Counted from the stretch's first letter, positions 48,709 to 60,471 are shown. The stretch is 64,000 nt of DNA from Cryptomeria japonica (GCF_030272615.1 NC_081415.1:193734695-193798694); one strand, 5' to 3'. Notes: a model not told the origin generated them from the sequence alone. Numbers and translations are program-made.

Positions 48709-49320
48709 CTATCAACCTTTTGATGAATAACTTTTGTAACCTGCTATGAAATTTCTCTAAGATAACAAAATAAAGCTCAATGTCTTTAAATTGTTATTTA
48801 TTTACAAATTCCACTTTGCAAATTTTGATCTGTAACACAAAGTTCACAAAAACAAAATTTACTCTACTCTCCAACAATACTTCTACACATTAATTTTACT
48901 CAATCAAATTATATTCTATAACAAGAATGACATAAGAACATTCTCACCAAGAAACACAATGAATTCAACTGAAAGTTTGAATGCCAAAGAAGCTTTCCTT
49001 TTTTATTGAATTTGCAGAATTACAAATGAACTCAAAGTTTCACTTTGCTCTTCACTTAGACAGAGTCTAGTTGCATAAAATTAAAAAGATATATTTACAA
49101 TGAGCACTCTCATATTTATAGAGGAGAGGCTATGAGAAAAAAGGGGGAAGAATTCTAACTAACTTTGACTTATTCAATATTACAAGTCCTAAACTATTTT
49201 GACTTGTAATATGATCACATGTAATTACATATTCTAACTTTACATGAGGTATGTCTAAACAAAATTCCAAAACTACTTCCTAGAAACCATAGAAAAATAT
49301 CTATATCTTAGGATACTTCT
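48709..49320. other. Pre-insertion DNA right of element D, possible old LTR
   Basis: No gene is seen. The sequence is a continuation of 16.2-16.4 kb. It has LTR-like features (for example a TATTTATAGAGGAG stretch near 49115) but no second copy in the window, so I leave it unassigned. Confidence 0.4.
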
Positions 49321-50610
49321 TCTTGATCTTTATCTTGGGCCATGAATTCTACAAACATGTGTAATGAGGCTTGTACTTCATCATCATTTGGCCCAAAAGT
49401 ATGACTTGCCACCATTACGATTCTAGTGACAATATTTGAATAACTAGTAAAAGACCCGATACTTCCTTAGAACACTTTGCATTTTGTTTAGGAATGTCTA
49501 GAGACTTGTAAGCTTATCAATAGAGGTTAAGGATAAATTATCATCTCCCATTTGCATTTGAATCTATGAACTGAATCTTAAAAGTATTGTATCTATAGAT
49601 AACAACTTCTTATCTTCATCTACCAACCCACATGAAACTTTCTCAAATTTGGCAAGAATTACTTGCTCATCTTCAATGCATGACTTAAGGGATGACTCTA
49701 TATCATTTATCAAATATTTGGTAACTTCAGCTCTATTGGTCATGAGTTCCTTGAATTCAATAGATTGTATCCTGGAAGACAACAACCATAATCACAGAGT
49801 GCATCTAGTTGATAATTTGTAAATTTGGGCCAAGTCTTCAAATCCTCTTGCCGAGATTGCAAGTCCTAGGATGAAACCTCAAGAGTGTGTTTCAAATTGG
49901 ATTTGACTTCTTCCATTTCCTTCAACATTCAAAGGACTACCCTCACAAGTAGAGTTCTTTGTTGTAGCAGCCTGTTTTCCCAAGAATCTATTTCTCTTGC
50001 TTTATCTTCAGCCATCTCAACCTTCTTGGTGGGTTCCTCGACAATAGAAGATGACACTAGATCAATTTATTCAATGGATTTGGTGGTCTTCAAAAGTACT
50101 AAAATGAGTTGCTCGTTCTACTTCTTCAACTAATATTTCTTCTCTTTGAGCTCATCATACCTTTGAATCAATGACGCTACAGATTCTTGAGTATCATTCT
50201 TGGTACTATCATGTGTCTATTTCCCAACCTTAATTTTTGTAATCTTATAATTTGTAGGCTACATCTCCTCATCAGCCTTATCAGAAGTTGGCTCTGACAC
50301 CTCAACATACCTAATCTTCTTCTTATCTGCCATCACCCTTGAAACAATTTTAGCCCTTTTGGTTGTCTTGGGCTTAACAAGAACAAGCTGCTTGAAGTCA
50401 AAATCATCCCGAGAGACTTCTTGCTTCTTTCTCTTCGGAGTAATTGTCCTTAACCATGAGGGAAGATCAGAGGTATCAACTTAAATTTATTCAAGTATAT
50501 CTTGTGAAGAGATAGACTGTGTCTAAACTATAGTTAACACTATGGGTGGAGTATCAGTTTGTACTGCTAATAGGGGTATGTTCCATTGAAACATGAGACA
50601 TGGATCTTGA
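49320..50610 (-). pseudogene. Relic K: ORF2-like coiled-coil and Lys-rich fragments
   Basis: Minus-strand fragments include a coiled-coil piece (49785-49564) and a basic stretch, KTTKRAKIVSRVMADKKK (about 50310-50385). Acidic Glu/Asp-rich sequence lies between. Composition and order resemble the middle and end of ORF2 in A, B and C, with many stops and frameshifts. There is no sequence block clear enough to prove homology. Copia element E is inserted at its right side (50619). Confidence 0.4.
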
Positions 50611-50618
50611 CATTAACT

Positions 50619-51897
50619 TGTTTAATATTCTAACACACAAGGCAACTGAGAGGCAGGGGGTGAATCAGTTGTATAAAATATTAAATATTTCTTAAATCAT
50701 ATTTGTAACAACTTAACTTTAACACACAATCCACAGAAACATATGAGCATGAAAAACCAGAGCACACCATTAACAATGAAACACTAGATTTTGCATGGAA
50801 AAACCTATTAGGGGAAAAACCATAGAGAATATATTCTCAATATATGAACACCCATTAGGGTGACACCGATTAAGGTGATTTTTATAAAGAAAGGCTCACT
50901 ACTAGAGTCTAACTACCAGATGGCTCATGGCTCGAGAGAAATAAAGAGATGATCATTGTTAGAGGGCTCACTATCAGAATGAAGAAGAATAAAAGAAAAA
51001 GAATCCACCACTGATGCACTTCAGCTACCATAAGATCTGTATATACCTTTGGCTCACTACATCCAATAGCTAGCACATGAAAGTTCACACTACTCAACAC
51101 TTTTAACCAACTCAAACAACAGCCATCAAATAGTTAGGAAGATAGATCCTCTTTCATACACCTTCATCACATTTCACTTTCTTTCACATATGCATCACAC
51201 AACACCCACATCATCCTCAACAAATTATCCCTTATTTATATCATCCTCACATATGCAAAGGCTCCCAAGGTCGGTTAAGGAACTTAACCAAACACAATTC
51301 AAATTAGTTCAACACTAAATATTCCCGTAGTGGAAAATAATGTAAAGTGGATCACAACACATCTTAACTAGGACCAAAATAAACATCAAACACATTATAC
51401 AACAATCCATAATCATCGGAGCAATAATATGAAGTGTAAACACCCAAGGTCAGAAAAACCTAGAGTTAACACCATTGAACTTGAAACTGTGCTTCCGAAG
51501 CCCCAAAAAATGTCCCAACTAAATAGAATGAAGCTAAGGACATTATCAACTTAACTCCAAAACTGCAACACCAATAACCACAACATGGAGAAATGTAGAG
51601 CACAAATTTCATATGGAAACACTATCAAACACTATCAAACATATTGGTAAACATAACTTCCTTATCACACCAATCTAGAGAACCAAATATACAATATAAC
51701 ATCTCTAAACATAGATTAACAACATATCCAAACTATATGAATATATGTACAACATAGAAGATATGTAGAGCAAATCTCTCAACACAACTGCACAGAAAAC
51801 TCAACATCACTTATACCAACATTTCATTAATAATAACCAAAGTATTTTGACATCAATGACAGTATATAAGCAACTCATTTTGATCAACCTTGCAACA
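50619..51897 (-). repeat. 3' LTR of element E
   Basis: Left edge TGTTTAATATTC, right edge ...CCTTGCAACA followed by a degenerate purine tract (plus ATCTCTCCCTTTG). Hairpin CAACTGA / TCAGTTG with a G-run loop at 50643-50671. ATGGAAAAACC...GGGGAAAAACCAT at about 50795-50825. There is no second LTR copy in the window. Confidence 0.7.
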
Positions 51898-52321
51898 ATC
51901 TCTCCCTTTGTCATCAATGGCAACATATCAACGATGACAACAACAACTCTCATAGAAAAATCCAAGAAACCAATCCATTTCACGGTCTCTCCCCCTTTTC
52001 AGACATTTCATCTTCTCATTCTCTCCCCCTTTCCCATCAAGGAGAAAGGCTCAAATACAAAAAATGTTATCTCATTATGTTCAACTCTAAAGAAACTTAC
52101 AACTACACCTACCTCCCCTTAATAGGTACAACATCAAATTACTAGTGCAGAATAATAGTATTCATGAAGTTCACTGGACTAATGCATGTCTATATGCATT
52201 TAGTTTAGAAAAGGAGGGGAAATAACCCCGAATTTCTCCAAGATATATTAAGAAGTATCTTTATCAAGTTCTTTAGTAAATATATCAAGAATTTGTTCCT
52301 TTGTAGGCACATAATCAAGTT

Positions 52322-55300
52322 TCACTTCGTTCTCCAAGACTTTCTCAGAAAGTGGTACCGAATTGAAATGTGTTTCATTCTTGAATGCAGTACCGGATTA
52401 TTATAAATGTTTATGGAACTGGTATTGTCACAAAAGATAGAAATAGGTTCATCAAACAATATTCCAATGTCCTTGAAGGTTTGTTTCATCCATAATACAT
52501 GAGTACAACAAGTAACATCAACAATATATTCAGCTTGAGCAGTAGATAGAGATATTGAGTCATGTTTCTTACTTGACCAAGCAACCAACCGGGGTCCAAG
52601 GAAAAATGCACCCGCACTTGTACTTTTCCTGTCATCAAAACAACCAGCCCAATCTGCATTAGTGTAGGCAATAAGAGTGAAATTCGATCTTTTAGGGTTC
52701 CATAGACCATAGTCTTTTGTTCCTTTAAACTATCTACAATTATTTTCACAACAAGTGTCTCTCTGGGATCTTGCTGAAATTTAGCCACAAGACAAACAAC
52801 AAGTATGATATTTAGCCTAGCAGCAGTTACGTATAATAATCCTCCAATCATTGATCTATAAATGCTCTGATTAGTCTTCAGTGATTCAACATATTTTCTT
52901 AACTTACAACTAGTAGCCATAGGAGTACATATAGGTTTAGCATTTTCCATTCCAAACTTCTTCAACATTCCTTAACATACTTAGATTGTGAAATAAATAT
53001 ACCATCATCCTTCTAATTGACTAGTAAACTAAGAAATAAATTCATTTCCCCAATCATAGACATTTCAAACTCTTCTTGCATCTCAATAGAAAACTTCTTG
53101 CACATACCATCTAATGCTTGCTAAAATGGACACAACAAGCAAGTTCAAGGTTAGAGTTAGATTTCAACTAAATAAGCATACAATGAACTTTAAAATAAAA
53201 AAACAAGCATACTAAAAAGGAATGAAGACAAGAAATATAAGCTTGGAATGTCTAAGAAGGAAGAAAGATCCCCTCAAGATGCTCCCATTGCTTGCCTTAT
53301 TTGCTCTCCCTTGTTCTTCTCCTCTCCAAGTTCCAAAACCTTCTTGAATATGCCTCTCAATTTTAGCACATAGATATGGATGACAAATGGAGGATGGAAG
53401 TGGTTGAAAATGAACTATAACTATGCAAGTGCAAGAGATAGTATTACTATGAAATGCTAAATGAGAAAGCTCTATTTCTCTATTATAACTATGCTAAAAT
53501 GCCTTTTTTTTCATTTGAATGACAGTGAGGGTCCTTTTTATAGGCAAAATGGGCAATTGGATGGCTAGGATTGATTTGGCTTAGCAAGGGCTAGGATTAC
53601 ACAAGAGAGGCATGATCCCCAATCCATGTTTTCTACTTCCACCAATGCCATGGTGACAAGTGGCATCATGAGAGGGCTTGAGAGGAGAGGGAAGATGCAT
53701 TAAATGCTTGAAGAGACATGAGGGTAACCTCATGTGGTTAAGTTATTGGATAAAAGTTTTGTCCAATGGTAAAGCTCTTATCCAAAGGGTAAATTATTAT
53801 GCAAGGTTTACGCATGGTCAAGGGGACAAGCCCATGTGGGTTAGTGTGTAGAAGGGGAGAAGACTTTGTAAGAGCAATAAATGCTTGAAAAGTGACCTCA
53901 CCCTTAACCCCTAGTTTGATGTACAACCCATTAGGAATTGATTAGGCTAATTTAGAAAGGTTAGCAAAAAATAGTGAGCAAGTGGGCATTGTAGGAAAAT
54001 GTAAGTGGGTGAGGATAAATAGGATTTAAAATAAATAATTCATTTATTTAAAATAGTTGTGCAACTTGCCTTTTTAATAAACTGCGAGTGGATGGGGATT
54101 TAAATAAATATTTATTTAAATGTGTGTGCAACTTGCCTTTTTAGGAAAATGCAAGTGGATGTGGATTTAAATAAATATTCATTTATTCAAATATGTGTGC
54201 AACTTGCCTTTTTAGGAAAATGCAAGTGGGTGAAGGATAAAGGGGATTTAAATAAATCTTTATTTATTTAAAAGTGCATGTGAATTTTGGATTTATTTGA
54301 ATAAATCTTAACTTATTTAAATGAGAAGAAGGGGGTATGATTAATTAAATAAATAGGCTTATTTATTTTACTAATAGTTAGAATACAACTAGTGAATTAA
54401 ATTAAATAGATTATAAAATTCATTTAATTAAATGGAAGAGTATAATCTAAGTGAATTAATTAAATGTGAATTTAATTAATAGATGAATGTTAGTAAAATA
54501 ATTAAATAAATATAAAAATATCTATTTAATTAAGTGGACAAATTTATGTGTCTACACCATCATTTTCTCTAAAGATTATATCATCCACTTAAACAACTAC
54601 AATCAAGATGTCATTTTCTACAACTTTAAAATAGAGATTACTGTTAGTAGTACCTTTTTGAAATCCATGCTTCAACAAATGCCTATCAAGCCTTGCATAC
54701 CAAGATCTTAGAGCTTGCTTCAGTCCATACAGCACCTTCTTCAATTTGTAGACCATATTCAGAGTGTCTGATAGATTGAATCCTTCCAATTGTTCTATAT
54801 ATACTTCTTTTAGTTATTCATTCAAGAATGCAAACCTCACATCCATCTAATAGACCTTGAAATCCTTGTGTGCCACAAAAGATAGAAACATTCTAAGAAT
54901 TTCCATTCTTTCTACAGGAGCATAAGTTTCCTCAAAATCTATTCCTTCAAGCTATGAATAGCCTTTACATACAATTCTTGCCTTGTTTCTCACTATGTGA
55001 CCATCCTCATCCAGTTTGTTCCAAAATATCCATTTAGTTCCTATCACATTTTTGTTAGCCAATCTTGGGACAAGTTCCCAAATCTGATTCTTCTCAATCT
55101 GTTCAAATTCTTCTTTCATAGTTTTCATTCAATGATGATCATTGCAAGCATCATTTAAGGTTTTCAGTTTTATTTATGAAATTAAGCATAAATTCACCTA
55201 TTCTTCAACAACTTTACTTCTTGTGATAACACCTCTATTATTGTCTCCAAGTATCTTTCCTAAGGTTGTGTGCCTTATTCTGCAAGTCCAAAGCAATGAG

Positions 55301-55333
55301 CTCTTTGGTAGGAAGCCATATTCATTGTAAAAT

Positions 55334-55335
<2 letters not shown>
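52322..55335 (-). pseudogene. Copia reverse transcriptase and RNase H of element E
   Basis: The minus strand shows WELVPR/VIGTKWIF-type RT phrases (55130-54960), VRFAFLNE-like sequence (about 54830), KLKKVLYGLKQALRSWYARL (54740-54680) and VVDD-type catalytic sequence where the Tyr of YVDD is a TAA (54591-54589). After the inserted LTR F come KKFGMENAKPICTPMATSCK (52960-52900) and RSMIGGLLYVTA. Copia RNase H follows, VAWSSKKHDSISLSTAQAEY (52585-52525) with ILFDEPISIFCDNTSS. The frames across the F junction join naturally once F and one target copy are removed. Inactive because of stops, frameshifts and F. Confidence 0.88.
53112..54556 (-). mobile_element. Solo LTR F (same family as LTRs G and I)
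   Basis: The minus strand begins TGTAGACACATAAATTTGTC and ends AAGCATTA (other members end ...GAGCATCA). Flanked by a perfect 5-bp target duplication CCATC (53107-53111 and 54557-54561) inside the copia reverse transcriptase. The U3 part is an array of ATTTAAATAAAT-type palindromes and CACTTGC...GCAAGTTGCAC phrases, as in G and I. Such solo LTRs come from recombination between the two LTRs of a full element. Confidence 0.9.
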
Positions 55336-55392
<57 letters not shown>

Positions 55393-55665
55393 TATACATA
55401 AACATACACATATCTATATGTATATGTATATGTATACATACATACATACATACATATATATATATATGTATGTATGTACATACATATGTATATACATACA
55501 TATATGTATATATATGTATGTTTATGTATATGTATGTATATATATGTATATATATACATATATACATATATACATATACATATACATATGTACATATACA
55601 TATATATATATATATATATATACATACATACATATATGTATATACACATATATATGTATATATAC
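55336..55665. repeat. Compound (CA)n / (TA,TACA)n microsatellite
   Basis: A pure CA tract of about 50 bp (55336-55386) passes into about 280 bp of mixed TACATA/TATATG repeats. The reading frames across it are artefacts of the repeat. It sits exactly between truncated element E and the start of LTR G. Confidence 0.95.
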
Positions 55666-56766
55666 TGTAGACACATAAATCTCTCCACTAGATTAAATAA
55701 ATATTTAATATTTATTTGATACACTAATATTCCCCTATTAATTAAATTCACATTTAATTAATTCATTCAACCCCCATTCTTCTATTTTAATTAAATAAAT
55801 TACATAAATTTATTTAAATTAAAAATCCCTATCTATAACCCATTTATTAAATAAATCTAATTTATTTAATTTCCCTCATTCCTCTCATTTAAATAAATCT
55901 ACATTTATTTAAAAATAGAAATCAAATTCCCCCTTTAAATAAATCAATATTTATTTAAAATCCCACCCCACTTGCATTTTCCTACAAATGCAAGTTCACC
56001 AATAAATAGATTTTATTTCTAAATAAAATCCTATTTTCTCTCACCCATCAAACCCACTTGCTCACTTACCCCTTCTAGACTCTTCTAACCCCTTCTAATT
56101 AGCATAAGCCCCCTCTCTAATCATTTGCACATTCCCAAACAAAGGTCACTTCTCAAAAATGCCTCAAAATCTTTAAAATGCATTAAAGGCTTTTATTCTT
56201 CAACAAGTTAACCCCCAAAGTCTTTTAAGGCCTTTGTGGCTCTTACACAACCATTAATGGTTAACTCAACTTACCCACATGGTTAGAGGCTTTCCCTCTA
56301 ACTCAACCCTCATTTAACTCATGGGTCTCTTCAAGCATTCATTGCTTTGACCGTGGTTATCCCCATTAACTCTTGCACACGAGTTTATCCATTGGATAAA
56401 AGCATTACCCTTGGATAAAAGCTTTATTCACTAACTCAAGCCTAACCAAACCCTCCTAGGGTAATCCTCATGTCATCTCAATCATTTAATGCTTCTTCCC
56501 TCTCCTCTCAAGCCATCTCATGTTGACACTTGCCATCATGGGATTGGGTTGAAAGCCATCACATGGATCACAAACCCATCAATCCTAGCCCTTCACAAGC
56601 CCACTCAATCTTGGCAATTCAATCAACATTTTTCCTATAAAAGGACATCATTTCTCAAGAAAAGGAGGAAGCATTTTTTCTTTGTTATTATACTAAGATT
56701 CACATAGACATCATAAGCATTTGTTTTCATTTACAACCATCTTGAATCTTCATATGACATCCATGG
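55666..56766 (+). repeat. LTR G, 5' part, interrupted by element H
   Basis: Begins TGTAGACACATAAATCTCTC and follows LTR I and F through the AT-rich palindrome array and the CACTTGCATTTTCCTACAAA phrase to a TATAAAAGGAC box (about 56636). It stops before the LTR end, at the TGTTAGAC start of element H. The remainder probably lies right of H, outside the window. Confidence 0.8.
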
Positions 56767-58010
56767 TGTTAGACAATTCATATAACCGGAAGACAACTGA
56801 GAGGGGGGGGGTGTGAATCAGTTGTCACAGATTATCAGAAGTACTAGCATTTAAAACTTTAATACCAAAACCCAAAACATTAATAACGAAATAGTAGATA
56901 AACCAATAAGCATAAACAATAATCAGAAAATAAATACCATCCACATGATACCATTATTTGTATGTGGAAAACCCAGTAAAGGGAAAAACTACATTGGGAA
57001 GCCTACCCACAATCAGATAATACTTCTGCAGTAAGTATGTGAATTACAATGAAGGGGCCTACACTTGTAGGAAGGCCAACAACCTAGAGCACACTACTCA
57101 TAACAAAAGGAGCCTCACTAACTACATATAAATCCAAACTACAATCCAGAGAAGTGTTGAATTGCAAAAGATAGCATCTCCTATGCCTGAGTATAGTTAC
57201 GATTAAGCTCAATACCAGAGGACTAAATCCTCTTACACAAACCCAATTCGATTTCCAATGATCGATCAAATCCTCTGCCTGAGTGATATTACATTATTTT
57301 CACCATGACCTCTTACATTAACCATCATGATCTACAATGAGATCTTACATCTTATTTATACAAACCCTCAACCATAAACAATCAGGTTGGCCACCAGACA
57401 ATAAACCAATTATATAACTACAAACCATGTCGGCCTTAGACCAAACAAGTAATATCAACACATAAGACATCTTGGAAATACATCAATAGGTCCTATCCAC
57501 ACATTACATTAATGCCGGTCCATAACCTAGATCAACTGGGACCAAGTATAGGTCCACATGCTTCAACAATGATCTCCAAATGCCAAGTCTCGAACACGAT
57601 CACCAACATCATCCTTAAAATCCATCAGAAGTTGCGCCAATACCACTTATGCAATTCATCAAAGATCTCCATCAAAAGCTTTGCCTGTGAAACCCTCGCT
57701 AGAACCAAAAACCAATCTTCTAAGCAAGTAGGATAGAATCCAATTACTAGACCAAAACCAATTGACCAAATATGAGTATTAGTATCATGAATAGGCCAAT
57801 TCCATTACCAGACTATACCAGATCATACTGGATCCAAGTTAACTAGAAACCCCTCAAGCTATGGAGACCAGAAGGGTGCCAATAAAGCATCCAAACAAGT
57901 AGTGTTGATATCAATGCCAAAACATCAATGCAACACATAATAAATTCCACCAAATGGCCAACAATCTCCCCCTTTGGCATTGATAGAAACACTAGATGTG
58001 AAAAACATAT
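56767..58010 (-). mobile_element. Element H: 3' LTR and first internal bases
   Basis: LTR 56767-57963 (TGTTAGACAA...ATGGCCAACA on the plus strand), followed by the purine tract (minus CAAAGGGGGAGAT, 57976-57964) and about 35 bp of internal sequence before element I starts at 58011. Hairpin GACAACTGA / TCAGTTGTC (56792-56826). GTGGAAAACCC...GGGAAAAACTAC at about 56965-56992. The tract lies to its right, so this is a 3' LTR of a minus-strand element whose body continues beyond I. It is not the missing 5' LTR of E. Confidence 0.8.
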
Positions 58011-58311
58011 TGTAGTCACATAAATCTGTCCACTTAATTAAATGAATACTTAGTATTTATTTGATTATTTAACCATCAATTAATAATTAATTAAATTAAT
58101 ATTTAATTAATTCATCTTAACCCTCTTCTCCTATTAATTAAATAAATTATTCAATTTATTTGATTTAATTCACTTAACCAAATTCAGACCATTAATTAAA
58201 TAAATAAATCATATTTATTTAATTAAATATTCTCTCACATTTAAATAAATTAATATTTATTTAAATCCCCCAAAATCCCACCTCTCACATTTAAATAAAT
58301 AAATCATTTAT

Positions 58312-58469
58312 TTAAATCACCTTTATCCTCCACCCACTTGTATTTTCCTACAAAAGCAAGTTGCACAATTATTTTAAATAAATAGTTTATTTAAATCACC
58401 TTTATCCTCCACCCACTTGTATTTTCCTACAAAAGCAAGTTGCACAACTATTTTAAATAAATTATTTAT
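58312..58469 (+). repeat. 79-bp tandem duplication in LTR I
   Basis: The unit TTAAATCACCTTTATCCTCC...CAAAAGCAAGTTGCACAA occurs at 58312 and 58391 with few differences. It combines an ATTTAAATAAAT-type palindrome with an inverted ACTTG(T/C)...GCAAGT phrase. Confidence 0.8.
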
Positions 58470-59458
58470 TTAAAATCCTATTTATCCTCACCCACTTGAA
58501 ACCTTTAATGGTTTCCCTTAAAGTATTCAAACTTGATGGCTTTAAAGTCTTCAAACTTGATGGCTTCCTTCTATAATCTTCTTAAGACTTTAATGGTTTT
58601 CCTTAAAGTCTTCAAGCCTTTAATGGTTTCCCTCAAAGTCTTCAAGCATTTTAATGCTTTATCTTCTTTTTCTCATTTAAATAAATTGATATTTATTTAA
58701 ATATTTATCCAAATGCAACTTACACCATTTAATTGAAATAAATGATTTTATTTTAATTGAAAATACCAAAATTTCTCCCACTTGCATTTTCCTACAAAAT
58801 CCACTTGTATGCCTAAACCCCTTCTAAATTCTTCTAAACCCTTCCTAATTAGCCTAATTCATCCCTTAAATATTGTCACATTCCTAAGCAAATTGGAGTC
58901 ACTTCTCAAAGACTCCAAAGTCTTTGAAAAGCAATTAATGCTTTGTGTGTTCAACAAATTAACCCTCAAAGTCTTGGATAACCTTTGAAAGCTTCCAACC
59001 TTCAACCACTAAATGGCTCAAAGTCTTTGAAAACCATTGAAGGCTTCCAACCTTCAACCACTTAATCCCCAAAGTCTCCAATAACCATTAATGGTTACCT
59101 CAAACCCTCCCACATGGTTAAAACATTTGTTTTGACTCAACCTCTACCCAACCCAAAGGTCTCATCAAGCCTTTAATGCTTTGACCATGATTATCTCTTA
59201 AACATTTGCACAAAGGTTTATCCTTGGATTAACTCTTAATCTAGTGGGTAATCCTAATTTAGACTTGACCCTTACCTTCTAGATAACCATGAGGTCTTCT
59301 CAGGCCTTTAATGCCTCCAACCTCTTCTCTCAACCCAATCCTATGTTGACACTTGTCACCATTTTATTGGTGCCAATTGTGCACATGGATCCCCAACTTT
59401 CAAACTTGGCCCTTGATTAAACCATTCAATCTTAACCCTTCATTTCCCCATTTCTTCT

Positions 59459-59466
59459 ATAAATAG
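59459..59466 (+). promoter_or_regulatory. TATA box of LTR I (first copy)
   Basis: TATAAATA in the context TTCTATAAATAGAACC. The identical box is repeated at 60049-60056 in the second LTR copy, so the element carries two tandem core promoters. Confidence 0.6.
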
Positions 59467-59881
59467 AACCCTTCTCCTCAAGCAAAGGAGAAGCATTTTA
59501 AAGTATTGTTGTTATACTGGCATTAGCATAGAGCTTTTTCATAGCATCACTATCTACTCTAGCATAGTATTTAGCTTTTCATTTCATATTTGAAGCTTAG
59601 TATTAAATCTCAATCCTCCATAAGCATCCATAGTGCAAAAAGCTGCTGAGAGCTACACTCATTTGGGACTTGGAGAGGAGAGGAACAAGGGAGGAGCAAC
59701 TATGAGCATCTTGATTAGCTATTTCATTTTATGTTTATATGCTTTCTATTTCATGCTTAATATCTCTCTTGATATGCCTGTTTAGGATAATCTTTTGTTG
59801 CTAACACTAACGTTTGTTTCTTGTGCTCTTGTGTGTGTTGCCATCAAACAGATTTTCTAATCCTTTTTGCAGAGCATCATT

Positions 59882-59914
59882 TGGTGAACCTGACGTGAAT
59901 CGAACACGCAACCT
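59882..59914 (+). other. tRNA-Trp primer site extended to 33 nt of tRNA-like sequence
   Basis: TGGTGAACCTGACGTGAATC followed by GAACACGCAACCT reads as the reverse complement of the tRNA-Trp 3' strand: CCA end, acceptor stem, whole T arm (complement of TTCGA at 59900-59904) and variable loop. There is one mismatch to my memory of the plant sequence. A normal primer site ends near 18 nt. Here the similarity continues 15 nt further, then joins LTR sequence at CAACCT. Confidence 0.65.
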
Positions 59915-60471
59915 CTTCTCTCAACCCAATCCTATGTTGACACTTGTCACCATTTTATTGGTGCCAATTGTGCACATGGATCCCCAACTTTCAAACTTGG
60001 CCCTTGATTAAACCATTCAATCTTAACCCTTCATTTCCCCATTTCTTCTATAAATAGAACCCTTCTCCTCAAGCAAAAGGAGAAGCATTTTAGAGTATTG
60101 TTGTTATACTGGCATTAGCATAGAGCTTTTTCATAGCATCACTATCTACTCTAGCATAGTATTTAGCTTTTCATTTCATATTTGAAGCTTAGTATTAAAT
60201 CTCAATCCTCCATAAGCATCCATAGTGCAAAAAGCTGCTGAGAGCTACACTCATTTGGGACTTGGAGAGGAGAGGAACAAGGGAGGAGCAACTATGAGCA
60301 TCTTGATTAGCTATTTCATTTTATGTTTATATGCTTTCTATTTCATGCTTAATATCTCTCTTGATATGCCTGTTTAGGATAATCTTTTGTTGCTAACACT
60401 AACGTTTGTTTCTTGTGCTCTTGTGTGTGTTGCCATCAAACAGATTTTCTAATCCTTTTTGCAGAGCATCA
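59909..60471 (+). repeat. Second, partial LTR copy of element I
   Basis: Repeats 59318-59879 almost exactly (one extra A in a run, one or two substitutions), giving a tandem unit of 591-592 bp. It starts at the microhomology CAACCT, shared by the tRNA-like sequence and LTR position 59318-59323, and ends at the normal LTR end. Confidence 0.92.

Larger units (their letters stand above)
50619..55335 (-). mobile_element. Element E: truncated Ty1/copia retrotransposon
   Basis: From left to right on the plus strand: 3' LTR (50619-51897), polypurine tract (minus strand, 51898-51913), RNase H, reverse transcriptase, and part of the region before it, all read on the minus strand. The right end stops at a CA/TA microsatellite, and no 5' LTR, gag, protease or integrase core is found. 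The reverse transcriptase is split by solo LTR F. The LTR shares the hairpin and GGAAA-CCC motifs of C, H and J. Confidence 0.85.
58011..59879 (+). repeat. 5' LTR of element I
   Basis: TGTAGTCACATAAATCTGTC ... GCAGAGCATCA, 1869 bp. It contains the AT-palindrome array, many copies of the phrase TTTAATGGTTTCCCT/AAAGTCTTCAA (58500-59100), and a TATAAATA box at 59459-59466. Two bases (TT) separate its end from the primer site. Confidence 0.88.

Noticed and set aside
55266-55751. Several long Tyr/Ile/His/Val-rich reading frames
   Set aside because: They are translations of the CA/TA microsatellite on both strands.
56767-57963. LTR H as the missing 5' LTR of copia element E
   Set aside because: The purine tract lies to its right, so its element extends to the right. 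The sequence also differs from LTR E outside the shared motifs.
59882-59914. Possible tRNA gene because of a T-arm-like sequence
   Set aside because: Only the 3' part of a tRNA is present, in reverse complement, directly after an LTR end. There is no acceptor 5' strand, D arm or anticodon arm. It is a primer site plus readthrough.
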